From Kuschelorhynchus macadamiae (taxonomy: Eukaryota > Arthropoda > Insecta > Coleoptera > Curculionidae): a stretch of 64,000 nt of DNA. Under the pieces are notes generated by a model. The model was given only the letters and a program-made list of their open reading frames with translations, did not search any database and was not told where the DNA came from. This document shows, one piece after another, positions 32,786-43,662 of the stretch. The stretch is from contig JAUTXW010000884.1 in NCBI GenBank assembly GCA_030620095.1, positions 558,001 to 622,000 on the forward strand. The letters run 5' to 3'. How positions within the stretch are numbered: the first letter of the stretch is position 1; each line of letters begins with the position of its first letter. Made by a program: the position numbers and the translations under genes.

Positions 32786-34130
32786 TTACCAGTACAAATT
32801 TCAGGTCGTCAGCTCAATTTTGATCAACGAAAATGTAACAAAATGCCAGTGACTCAATGGTCCCACTTCTGATTTTTTCTTAAATATGGTAGTTGTTAAG
32901 ATAAGCTGATGGAAAACTGTAGTTAAACTTTTACCACTGAGATGTCAAGAGAAAAATCTGAAAATTGGGAACGCACAAATTAAATTTACAATGAAGTGCA
33001 AAAAATTATTATTTTTTGATGTTTAAAAAATGGATTTAAAAGAGGGAATCCAAAAAAATATAATAATTAGGTTTTATCTGTAAACTTTCCAAAATACTAA
33101 AAACAAATTTAAATTTTATTACCCAATATTTTTACAGTTTTGCAGATTTAGGAAATCATTTTTTAATTATTTATATTAATTGTTTCTTCACTGTTTTTAG
33201 TCCGTCAGGTATTATCTTGCTTAAAGGACCTGAAACAATAGTATTGCAATAAAAGCCTGGTTTTCTTTAGGTGGTCACTCATTACTTGCTTTTTAAATTT
33301 TCCTAGATTTTTCGAAAATCTCATGATGAACAATTTTCATTAAATCAGCAAAAATTATGATCTCGATTTGCTTACTGGCTTTATTTAAATATGTTTCAAA
33401 AACTTATAAAAAGTCAACCAATACTATCTTATATATTTAAGAGTATCATTATAAAAAATATTAAAATAGTTTTGCTTTGGTTGTTTTAAGAAAATGAATA
33501 CCAGAATATGTTCATTACTTTTAATTTTGATTTGATTGAATTATATGGAATTGATTTGATTGAATTATATGGAATTTAAAATGTCGGAACCTTAAGGAGG
33601 ACAAATAGCGTCCTTCAGAGTAGCTGTGGAGGACGTGGGACATATTAGTTCACAATGCCTAAATAAGTCTGGCTTCTAGAAAAAAAAACACGCACATCGT
33701 AGTATCCTAACTGTATACAAATTTTCTTTATATTTTACTATTTTAGGGGGCAAGGAAAAAGTAACTTTTAAATGGAACTCTTTTATATACAGAGTCGGCT
33801 GAGAAAATAAGTCTCTTTTTATCAGTTCAACTATTTTTAGCAAAAATTGTAGGTTATTGAGACAAATCGTAGGTTATTGCTGTGACAAAAACGCGGTTAT
33901 TGGGCAGTTTTATACGATTTACTACAAAAAACTGATCCTTTTTTAAACTTCTGACACATTTTTTTAACCTTAAATAGGAATTTTATTGCAAGGTTCCAGA
34001 GAAACAACTTTAAAATAGCATACTTTGTGTTTGTATACAGTATAATATAAATTTCGATCGAAGTTAATAATTATATTTTTTAGAAGAATCCACTTATACA
34101 AACAAATGTCATAACATTTTAAGAAAATTC
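32786..34130. other. IDI intron, no gene seen
   Basis: 1.3 kb of AT-rich DNA with a short direct duplication (gattgaattatatggaatt at 33532-33578). No coding or transposon signature recognised. Confidence 0.4.
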
Positions 34131-34139
34131 CAAAAGTCC

Positions 34140-36780
34140 CTTTTGAATGTAGAAATTTCGTTTGCATATTGGAAAGCCAAGAATTTAAATTTACAAAAAA
34201 ATTCAACCATCCTAAAACTAAAAAACACAATAAGTGAGACTCACTTTGACAGTTTTAGTACAAGCCAACAATGTTTTTATATCAACCAAAATAAACGCTT
34301 AAAACAAAAACAAAATAAAAAATTCAACAACTTATTAGACAGGCAAAAACCGACAAATGTTTTAGATATTAATAATAAATGGATACTAAATTTAAGTACA
34401 ACAAATATACCTAGGGACGTGCAATGGTTATTGAGTTTAGGAGATGAATTTAATCTGCCTTATTAAAAATATAATTTAAAAAAGTTTATTATAGATTTGG
34501 AATATATTATACAAAAATTTGACGATACCACAAAAATACAAATTAAAAATCAATGTATTAATATAATAACAAATTTCATAAATTCAATCATAAAACAAGA
34601 GTCTAGAATACGCAAAGGGTCAGCTAATAAAAATAGTCAACCATACTCTAAATTTTCTGAAGTCTAATAAAGATAACAAACTCATCTTAAAAGCCGACAA
34701 AGGCAATACAACAGTTGTCCTAGAAGAAGCAGAATACTCAGAAAAGGCTCAACTTTTGTTAAATGATTCATCAACATATCAAAAATTAAATAAAGGCCCT
34801 ACAACAACTATATAAAATAAAAATACAAAATTAATTAATGCACTTGTTATAGAAGGTCACATAGATAAAGAACGGGGAAAAAAACTTATAACAGGGACTG
34901 CTGTCCCTCGAAAAATTAATTTTCAACCTAAAATTCACAAGGGGAATATACCGCTTAGACCGGTATCGGTAGTGAGAATTCTAGGATCTCCACTGTATAG
35001 GTTAACAAAGTTTTTGGCAGATATTATGAATAATTTGTTTGTCAGGGATTAAAGGCATGTCCGTAACTCTTTTGAATTCGTGTCTTCTATTAAAACTATC
35101 GTTATACGTACAAACCATGAAATAGTTTCACTAGATGTCACATCCCTCTTTACTAAAATTCCAACAGATACTCTTATTAATATAGTGAAGAAAAAATGGT
35201 ATTTAATAGAAGACAATGTTAAATTTTCACTGAATATTTTTTTGAATCTTCTCACGTCTGTTTTTGATAATAATTATTTTCAATATAATGACGATTACTA
35301 TAAACAAACCTTTGGTTTGAGAATGGGTAATTGCTTATCTCCAGGGTGCTCAGACAGAAACTTCCTTTTCAGTTACCTTTTTACAAAAGGTACGTTGACG
35401 ATATTATAACTTCTAATCCTAAAAATGAGTATGACACACTGCTAAATACTTTTAATGGTTGTCATAAGAAACTGCAATTCACTATTGAAAAAGAACAAAA
35501 TAATAGCCGAGCATTTCTTAACGTCCTGGTAACTAAAAATGACAGAGGATGTATAGAAACAGACTGGTATTATAAACCGACATTTTCAGAACCTTTTCTA
35601 AATTACTCATCTGAATATCCTTTTAGGCAGAAAATTAATATCATTAAGAATCTTAAACACCGAGCACTAACACTATCCTCGGAAAAATACCAGTCTAAAA
35701 ACTTACAATATATCAAAGGTATGCTGCTCAAAAATAATTATCCTCTTTCAATAATCAAAAAGATTCTTTGGGGTAAAAATATCGAAAAGGTGAAAACAAT
35801 AACAAATAATAACATTACCGATATTTATTGTAAACTTCCGTATATCAACATGTTATCAGAAAAAATAAGAAATGTTGTTTCGAAACATACCACCAGAGAT
35901 AATGAGGACATTAAGATAGCACTAAAAAGTGACAGTACACTCAAAACCCACTTTTATTCGAATTATATTGGACAAACGGGTAGATACCTCAAAGACAGGA
36001 TAAGAGAGGATAAAAATGACCAAAAAAGTTTTCTTTTAAAAACTAATCCAACAGCTTTAGTAGAACATAAAAGAGAGACAGGACATGGTTTCGATTTTGA
36101 CAATACGTCTTTACTGGATATCCAAACTAACTATGAAAAGAGATTAATCTCAAAAATGATACATATACAACAGAATAAAAATTCAGTTAATAAAAAAACT
36201 GATTTAGAGTATCTCAGTACTGCATATTTCAATATAATTGATAAAATCAAATAACTGTATCCGTATGCTAAAATTATTTGCAGGCGATTTATAATACATA
36301 AAAAAGTAAAAAAACAATATTACTAATTTTTTCTCCAATAACACGGAAGAATATTTGGTATATTGCTATTCTCAAACAACCGTTGAACGAGCTAGGTTGA
36401 ATTGTTTTAATTAGTTGTGGTATTTCATTTTAGTATGTGATTTTCACTTTTTTTACCCATGTGTTGTTCGTGTATTTTTTTTATATGACTTTGAACGTCA
36501 AATCCTTAAAATGTAAGTACATAGTTTTTCATTTTATTATGCATTGTTTTTCAGATTAAAAAAGATCAAAATATTTAGTTATGTATTTATCGTAATTTAG
36601 GTGTTTTTGTATGAAATAATTATCAAAAATTTCGTTTTTTAATGTCAAATTTTCACAGTCAGTGTAGCATTTTTTACATTACTATTTAAGTTGATGTCTT
36701 GTAGAGCTATATCTTTTTATATATGTCTTTTAGTGTCATGAAGATGCAATAATAAATTGCGAAACGTAGACTTTTTTGAA
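34140..36780 (+). mobile_element. Penelope-like retroelement (PLE) A
   Basis: The plus-strand frames carry an N-terminal domain, a PLE-type reverse transcriptase and a remnant GIY-YIG endonuclease, with multiple stops and shifts. The 3' end near 36780 contains a structured motif at 36734-36770 (atgaagatgcaat ... attgcgaaac) that resembles the hammerhead-ribozyme core known from PLE termini. The element sits in the large IDI intron. Confidence 0.85.
34143..36254 (+). pseudogene. PLE A polyprotein: RT and partial GIY-YIG, broken
   Basis: 34143-34466 encodes the N-terminal domain (NNKWILNLSTTNIPRDVQWL). 34470-35050 is interrupted by stops but contains KADKGNTTVVLEE and QPKIHKGNIPLRPVSVV. 35080-35409 carries IVSLDVTSLFTKIPTDTLI (first catalytic Asp) and FGLRMGNCLSP. 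35331-36254 carries YVDDIITSNP (catalytic YVDD), then the thumb region, and ends with YIGQTGRYLKDRI. The GIY half of the endonuclease seems deleted (about 35940-35960). PLEs copy their RNA directly at nicked DNA, with GIY-YIG as the nickase; this copy cannot. Confidence 0.85.
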
Positions 36781-37195
36781 TATTTGACTTTTTTTTTTGG
36801 TTCACTACCCCAAATTAAAAAACACAGCGAAAAATATTTATATTGTTAAACACTGTAGTCATTTTTACTTTCCTCGTAAAACATTATTTGTAAATTCTAA
36901 ATGGCGGCGCAGAAATTCCGGACCGATTTCATAATTTCTGCAGATTTGACTGAAAATTTGTATCTGGGGGTATATAACCCTGCTTTAGAAAATATTTAAA
37001 AATGCCGCCGCTAACACAGAGTGTTAGTTGAATTTGTGCAGATTGAAGTAAAAATTGGTATTTTCATGTTTAAAAAATATTAAAAAAATAATATATATAA
37101 ATTAAAATCTTAGTTTAGGTACTTCAGTGGTATTCTTCAGTGTTTAATTCTCTTCAGAAAACAGGTAATTTTTGTTAAAAAGAGTATTCTAGTGT
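36781..37195. other. IDI intron spacer
   Basis: AT-rich, no gene seen. Confidence 0.4.
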
Positions 37196-37390
37196 ACAAA
37201 TTTTAAGCAGTGGTTCAGCCACTGGACTATTCCATTAAAGAAAAAACAATTTTTTTTAGGCGACAGCACTCTTACTAAAAGTCAAATTGATTTTAACAAA
37301 GTAATTCTTCAGAAAAAAGTACACCTCGAATAGTAATCTTGAATTTTTTTAAGGTGGCTGTTTAAACTAAAAAAAGGGGACGTTTACTTT

Positions 37391-38152
37391 GTGATGGATG
37401 GCTCTGTACCACAGCTGCCTCTCACATACGGGCAGGCGGCAGCGGCAGGTCTCAGGGTGACCATTATACCGGAGGCATATCCGGATGTGGTCATCTCAGA
37501 GACTCAATATGGAGCTGTCTTGGCATCTCTTAATACCATCGTAGACGGCATGGTGGAGGGGCCCTTCCCCAGATTCAGCGGTTTCCGGCTGATGGAACAG
37601 GGAGCCATTGTGGTGAACTGTGAAGATCAGTGGTCCCTGAACTGGTTGGAGGGGACCATTCCAATCATTAAGCCATGGAATAATGCATCTCTGAGAATTC
37701 AGAAACACGTTCCCAGGACAATAAAACTTGTGGCCGTTGTCCATGGACCACCGGACAGTACGGACGTGACTTTAAAACGTCTTCAGAGACAGAACTTAGG
37801 ACTAAGAACTAATCTCTGGAGAACGTACTATCGCAAGGAGGAGAAACACAAACTCATTCTGGTGTTTGGCATTGATGAGGCTTCCTTTGAGGCCTTGTCA
37901 CGTCAAAAGTTTAAGGTGTATGCTGGGGTCTCCCACGTCACTTTTGAGACGAAGGTAAAGGTTCCGACTGAAACTTCCACCAAAGCCGGAGCAGCGGGGA
38001 GACCTATCTCCCCGTCAAAGCCAGCTCAGCGGTTAGACCCCGAGTCTGACGCTGAGCAGGAAGTTGCTGAGCTTCTGTCTCAGATAGACGTGCATAGCGC
38101 GGCGCCTGGGTCGGAGGGCACAACTTCCCGGATGACGGAGGATCACCCTTAG
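37391..38152 (+). CDS. LINE ORF1 protein (RNA-binding, intact frame)
   Basis: 253 uninterrupted codons. It lacks the usual long Gln-rich start and zinc knuckles; the region LTYGQAAAAGLRVTIIPEAY followed by KLVAVVHGPP and RQNLGLRTNLWRTYYRKEEK resembles DUF4780-type ORF1 proteins found in arthropod LINEs, where they are thought to bind the element RNA. The C-terminal 60 residues are low-complexity and acidic. The stop at 38150 is 9 bases ahead of the ORF2 Met, consistent with re-initiation. The only intact frame in the element. Confidence in the role is moderate. Confidence 0.75.
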   Translation: MMDGSVPQLPLTYGQAAAAGLRVTIIPEAYPDVVISETQYGAVLASLNTIVDGMVEGPFPRFSGFRLMEQGAIVVNCEDQWSLNWLEGTIPIIKPWNNASLRIQKHVPRTIKLVAVVHGPPDSTDVTLKRLQRQNLGLRTNLWRTYYRKEEKHKLILVFGIDEASFEALSRQKFKVYAGVSHVTFETKVKVPTETSTKAGAAGRPISPSKPAQRLDPESDAEQEVAELLSQIDVHSAAPGSEGTTSRMTEDHP

Positions 38153-38161
38153 CTCGTTCTA

Positions 38162-41100
38162 ATGGGCAAAGGGGTGCTCTTCCTACAAAGTAACTTGCAG
38201 CACAGCAGAGGGGCGACCTCATTAATAGGCCGTCACATAGCTGTGGGGCAAACACACATCTACCTCCTACAGGAACCTTGGGTTTACAAGGGGCATGTGC
38301 GAGGTCTGGGGCAGATAGAAAGTTCCCTACATTATAAAAGGGACATCCACCTAAACCCAAGGACATGCATCTACGTTGACAGATGTATTGAGTCCTTGTC
38401 ACTAGCGGAATTTTGTTCCAGGGACCTAGTGGCTCTGAAACTGATTCTTAAGGATAAGGCAGGGCATCGCAAACCCATTGTAGTATGCTCAGCCTGTCTT
38501 CCCTATGACTCAAGAGAGGACCCACCTACCAGGGAACTCATTGACTTAATAGGATACTGTAGGGACAACGGGCTTCCTCTTGTTGTTGGATGCGACGCCA
38601 ACGCACACAATGTTGTGTGGGGCAGCACTGACACCAACTCGAGGGGCGCAAGTCTTTTAGAGTACCTCAGTACAACTGATTTAGAAATTCTAAATCGGGG
38701 AAACACTCCAACTTTTGTCACGTCACGAAGGCAGGAGGTTATTGACCTAACAGGAGGTTATTGACCTAACTCTGACATCATTTTTGCTGGTTCCGGTTGT
38801 TAGGGAATGGAGGGTGTCTGATGAGCCATCTTTATCGGATCATAGACACATCCTCTTTAAGCTAAACCTTGAGCATGACATGGAGCTCAGTAGTTTTCGA
38901 AACCCGAGGACAACCAACTGGGCTCACTATGTGGAGGCGCTTAAAGTGCGGTTAGATATGCCACTAATGCCATGCTGTAGAATAAGGCAAGTGGAAAATG
39001 TGGCAAACTCTATACAGGAAGCCATAATAGACTCCTATGAGGAGAATTGTGCATTGCGGACCTATCGAGGTACCAAGAAAACACCTTGGTGGAACTTGGA
39101 TCTTGAAAAGGCTCGTAAAGATCCACGCAGGCTCTTTAACAGGGCTATGCGATCGAAATTACCTGCTGACTGGAAAGAACATAGGAATTCTCAACGCAGG
39201 TACAAAGAACTGATACGCAGTTCAAAGAGAGGGTCTTGGAGGACCTACTGCGAAAGCTTAGAAGGTCTTCCGGAAGCCGCTAGACTTCAAAGGATTCTCT
39301 CAAAAGGTCGAGGACAGAGAGTGGGGGCTCTAAGTCTTCCGACCGGTGGATATACCACCACCGCAGAGGAGGCTCTACGAATGCTCCTGGAAACTCATTT
39401 TCCAGGCTCTCGTCCGGAATCTAATGATGAGGTTACTGGGCAGGCTCTCCAAGTAGGGGCAGGCCCGGTTGACTGGAAAACGGCCGCTAAGGTCGTTACA
39501 GTAGACATTATTATGTGGGCAATATCTTCGTTTTGCCCATTTAAGAGTGCGGGACCAGATGGAATATTCCCGGCGCTTCTTCAGAAGGGTCAGGAACTAC
39601 TGATCCCACATCTTTTGCGCCTTTTTCGGGTCTGCCTGGCTTTGGGATATATTCGCGAACGCTGGCGCAGGGTTCGGGTAGCGTTTATTCCTAAACCGGG
39701 TCGTAATTGCTACGAAACTGCTAAGGACTTTAGGCCCATCAGTCTATCCTCTTTTCTTTTGAAAACCATCGAGAAGATCGTGGATACTTATATAAGAAAC
39801 GGCGCACTGGGTAGAAATCCTATGCACCCATTCCAGCACGTTACAGGACGGCCATGTCGTCGGAGACGGCGCTTCATAGTCTAGTCAGTAGACGAGAGGT
39901 GGGGGTCTACTCCAAGGAGATGGCTCTGGGTGTGTTCTTGGATATCGAGGGGGCGTTTAACAACACCACCTTTGACTCCATTAGTGAGGCTGCTGAGAGT
40001 TTTGGCATGGATAGCCCTATGTAATTAGGTGGGTTCGCGTCATGCTTGAAAGCAGAATCATAACATCTTCTCTTGGGAGCGTGACAGTATTCTCGTCCGT
40101 GGTCAAAGGATGTCCGCAGGGCGGAGTTCTTTCTCCGCTCTTGTGGTGTCTGGTTGTGGATGGGCTGCTTCATACTCTCAACGAGAGCGGAGTTTATGCT
40201 CAAAGCTACGCTGATGATCTTGCCATTATAATAATAGGCAAGTTCCCAAACACCATTATAAGGCTCATGCAGAGGGCTTTGGCCATGGTGGAAAAGTGGT
40301 GCCAAAAACACGGCCTGTCTGTTAATCCGGATAAGACCGAAATTTACCCATAAGAGAAAAGTGGACCTTGAGAGGCTCACCCTCTTTGGGAAAGGGTTGA
40401 GACCTTCCGGGTCAGTAAAATATCTGGGTGTCTTAATAGACTCCCGACTGACCTGGAGGGATCATATTGAAAGGATCACAAAAAGGACCACAGCGTGTCT
40501 ATGGGCGTGCAGACGGTCCTTCGGATCAACTTGGGGTTTAAAACCTCGTATTGTGCATTGGCTTTACACGTCAGTGATAAGGCCAATGATCACTTATGGC
40601 GCTCTTGTGTGGTGGCCCGCCACTCGCAAGACCACATACAAAAGGATGCTTGACAAGCTCCAGAGACTGGCGTGTCTGGGCATAACTGGAGCCATAAGAA
40701 CCACACCGACCCGATCTATGGAGGCTATTCTGGGACTTAGTCCTCTGCACTTGCTTGTAGAGGAAGAGGCTCGGAAAGCTTCTGTTCGTTTAAACGACTG
40801 GGGTCGTTGGATACACAGAGATTGGAATTTTGGGCATACGCGAGTTTGGACTGAACTGATCAGATCAGACCCTCTCCTAGCAAGGAGAGATGCCATTATT
40901 CCGGTCTCAATTGCCTCTAAAAGGTTTTGTGTAATTGTTCCTGAGAGAGAACAATGGAGGGATTTCTCCCCATCCTTCCTCAAACCGGAGGGCCTTGTCT
41001 GGTTTACAGATGGCTCTCTAATGAAGGAGGGATCTGGGGCGGGAATTTATGGGGAGAGTCCCAGGGCAAGAATTAGTCTTTCTCTTGGACGGTATGCGAC

Positions 41101-41835
41101 TGTATATCAGGCTGAGATTACAGCAATCTTGGACTGCGTACAGGAAAACCTTGCCAGAGGATACCACGACAAGCATATCTATATATGCTGTGATAGTCAA
41201 GCCGCGATTAAAGCTCTGTCCTCGAACACGGTAAATTCGCTGCTAACAGGAGAGCAATATGCAGGAGAGCCCTAGAGAGGCTGTGTGAGGCCAATAGGGT
41301 TAGCCTCATTTGGGTGCCTGGCCATCAGGGCATTGGGGGTAATGAAGGGGCGGATCAGCTGGCTCGGGAAGGTAGCAACACTGCTTTCACTGGGCCGGAA
41401 CCTGCTCTTGGAATTGCTCCTTCGGCTGTCAAGGCTAGGATTAAGAATCGCACTGTCGAGGAATTCCGTGCTGAATGGCACGAGCTGGCAGGACTCGGGC
41501 AGTCTAAGGTCTTCATATCAGGCCCTTATAGCTGTTCTGAGTCTAATAGACTTCTAAATCTAAACAGAAGTCAACTTAGAACTATTACCGGGGTCCTAAC
41601 TGGACACTGGCTAGTGAAATATTACCTGCATAAGATTGGACTCGACAACGATCCATACTGCAGGTTTTGTGCTGAGGCAGATGAAACTACTGAGCATCTA
41701 GTCTGTCGATGTGAAGCTTTAGTCAACGCCAGACTGCTTTGCTTGGCTGACACCTACGTGGAACCCGAGCTTGTGGGACGTGCGCGACCAGAAAAGGTCC
41801 TTTCCTTTCTAAAAAGGAGTAGGCTCTTGGCCTGA
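38162..41835 (+). pseudogene. LINE ORF2: endonuclease, RT, RNase H, CCHC-like knuckle; broken
   Basis: Frames in order: 38162-38764 endonuclease (FLQSNLQHSR, LLQEPWV, GCDANAHNVVWGS); a 19-bp tandem duplication (38732-38769) breaks it. 38784-39884 has SDHRHI, then RT motifs SAGPDGIFPALLQKG, RVAFIPKPGR, FRPISLSSFLLKTIEKIVD. 39850-40020 holds LGVFLDIEGAFNN in another frame. 40042-40353 has GCPQGGVLSPLLW and YADDLAI. 40361-41275 is the thumb and RNase H (WFTDGSLMKEGSGAGI, AEITAI, CDSQAAIKAL). 41314-41835 completes RNase H (PGHQGIGGNEGADQLA) and a CRFCAEADETTEHLVCRC knuckle. Retained RNase H points to the LOA or I side of the R1/LOA group. Confidence 0.9.
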
Positions 41836-42054
41836 CACGCATACTTGGGGGGATAGTACAATGGGCCCCAGTGAGCCTAAGTGCTGCCCTTGTCGGGCTC
41901 CCCATCTATGTCTATGTCTACCACAGCTGCCTCAATTTTCTCTTCATCCTGTATGATACAGAGAAATTTACTGGAACATGCTGACTTTTAGACAATGGGG
42001 TAGTATCCCCGTGGGAATTATTCTACCTACCAGTATAACTGCTACCTAATATTT

Positions 42055-42310
42055 AAGCAGCCTATGTGAAGTCCCTACAATTAACATATTTTTGTAGGTA
42101 CATGAGCTGAAATTATCAAAATCTACAGAAACAGAACAAAAAGATGACTAACCCCGAAAAGCTATAAAACAGCCACAATATATCAAGGCTATGTCGATCA
42201 TAACTTTCTGCCATAAATTATATACATTCCTACTAACCCAAATTTTTTTAACTTGTTTATTACATAATATATTTCAGTACTTCATTTTGATTCAATATTA
42301 CTTTACTTAC
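42055..42310 (-). other. IDI intron 1, 5' end
   Basis: Unique-looking intronic sequence between the LINE and the IDI exon donor. Confidence 0.5.
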
Positions 42311-42606
42311 TTTTTCCGAAGATCTTTTTTGTATCAACAGATCTCCTTTTTTGTTGAACAAAAACACACTGAATGCCCTGTGGAGGGGTATATTTCCATT
42401 TTCCTGCACTAAATGACAATCTCTTTTACTGGCTTGGCCTACGACACGATCATTTTCATCAACTAAGAAACACTGTTCCTTCAACATTGGCTCATATTGG
42501 GTGTTCAACTGTTTGTTTTTTTCCGCCGCTGCGACTAGTCCCCTTTTAAGGTAGTTTTTTGGGATATTTGAGGCATTCTTGATAATTGTTGCCAACATAT
42601 TAATCC
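42311..42606 (-). CDS. Idi: IDI, first coding exon (Nudix N-terminal half)
   Basis: The exon follows an acceptor (cttttag before 42606) and ends at donor gtaagt (42310), phase 0. The Met at 42598 is the likely start. Translation above the acceptor (a hydrophobic stretch) is intron read-through, so the longer frame beginning at 42685 is rejected. The first 25 residues (MLATIIKNASNIPKNYLKRG) are basic and amphipathic, like a mitochondrial targeting signal. Then QCFLVDENDRVVG, KRDCHL and IPLHRAFSVFLFNKKGDLLI and QKRSSEK match the IDI N-terminal half; the conserved Cys/His ligands and LHRAFS block are present. 96 codons. An upstream, probably non-coding exon must exist to the right. Confidence 0.93.
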
Positions 42607-42702
42607 CTAAAAGAATATATTTAAGAACCAAAAGTGCAAGAAAAATAGAAATTACAATGAGCGTCAATTGAAACGTAATCACCATAAAATGGCCACCCTG
42701 TA

Positions 42703-43053
42703 CAAATTTTAAGCAGTGGTTCAGCCACTGGACTATTCCATTAAAGAGAGAACAATTTTTTTTAGGCGACAGTAGTCTTACTAAAAGCTAAATTGATTTT
42801 AGCAAAGTAGTTCTTCAGAAAAAAGTACACCTCGAATAGTAATTTCGAATTTTTTTAAGGTGGTTATTTAAACTAAAAAAAGGGGACGTTCACTTTATGC
42901 TGGCTGGATGGCTCTGTACCACAGCTGCCTCAATTTTCTCTTCATCCTGTATGATACAGAGAAATGTACTAGAACATGCTGACTTTTAGACAATGGGGTA
43001 GTATCCCCGTGGGAATTATTCTACCTACCAGTATAACTGCTACCTAATATTTA
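42703..43053 (+). mobile_element. Internally deleted 350-bp derivative of the 37.2-kb LINE
   Basis: The left 210 bp match the LINE 5' UTR (37196-37412) and the right 130 bp match its 3' end (41926-42054). The join falls in taccacagctgcctc, a 15-bp phrase present both at the ORF1 start (37406-37420) and in the 3' UTR (41919-41933) of the full element. The derivative therefore arose by deletion between those short direct repeats. It is non-coding and lies upstream of the IDI first exon. Confidence 0.92.
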
Positions 43054-43613
43054 ATAAAATTTGGCATCAAGTTTGACACCTCGTTACTTTGAGCTCCATT
43101 AAAGGATTTTTAAAACAAGGACATATTCGGTAAGGAAAATTTTGGGACTGTAGTAGGAAAGGTTTTGTACCGCCTTACGTTCCCATTCCTGGATAATGAT
43201 ACAAAGTGGAAACGCTTGTGTTTTTTAAGGCAGGTGAAGTCAGGAAAGTAACTGTAGACACTTTTATTGTTTAGATTCTCGAAAAACTGTGTCTTCCCTC
43301 GGAATGTTTTTGTGTTTTTTCCTAATACCTCATCTGGTTTAAGAATAATATTTTTTTTACTAAAAAATAGTAATTTTAAAAATGTTGGAAGTCAACATCG
43401 GCACTAACATCAATTATTGCATACAGTCTCAAACAAAGATGAATCAGTAGACCATAAAACATTAATTTACTTATACAGAGTTAGCATGTAAGTGGCTTGA
43501 TATACACTGGGGCACAACAAATACCCACCAACATTTTTTTGTTTATCTGGTTAGAACCATTTTGATGACAATGTCAGTGCCATTCCGAAACTAAAATCCT
43601 ACTTTAGAAAATC

Positions 43614-43618
<5 letters not shown>
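43054..43618. other. Spacer, no gene seen
   Basis: AT-rich DNA upstream of IDI. The gene's promoter or 5' UTR exon could be in this area or beyond, but I see no clear signal. Confidence 0.4.

Positions 43619-43662
<44 letters not shown>

Larger units (their letters stand above)
37196..42054 (+). mobile_element. Non-LTR retrotransposon with RNase H (R1/LOA-group LINE), near full length
   Basis: A 5' UTR starting 'tgtacaaattttaagcag' is followed by ORF1, ORF2 (endonuclease, RT, RNase H, CCHC-like knuckle) and a 3' UTR ending '..gctacctaatattt'. Base composition is clearly GC-richer than the surrounding DNA, as expected for a foreign, codon-biased element. Both ends are confirmed by the internally deleted copy at 42703-43053. 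It lies antisense to IDI in its largest intron, ending about 255 bp from the IDI 5' exon. ORF2 has at least five frameshifts. Confidence 0.92.

Noticed and set aside
37196..42054. Recent bacterial gene transfer suggested by higher GC
   Set aside because: All frames are LINE ORF1/ORF2, whose codon bias explains the composition.
42607..42685. Longer start for the IDI first exon (Met at 42685 with a hydrophobic N-terminus)
   Set aside because: A pyrimidine-rich acceptor (cttttag) ends at 42607, and the hydrophobic codons are the translated polypyrimidine tract. Met at 42598 gives a plausible basic targeting peptide.
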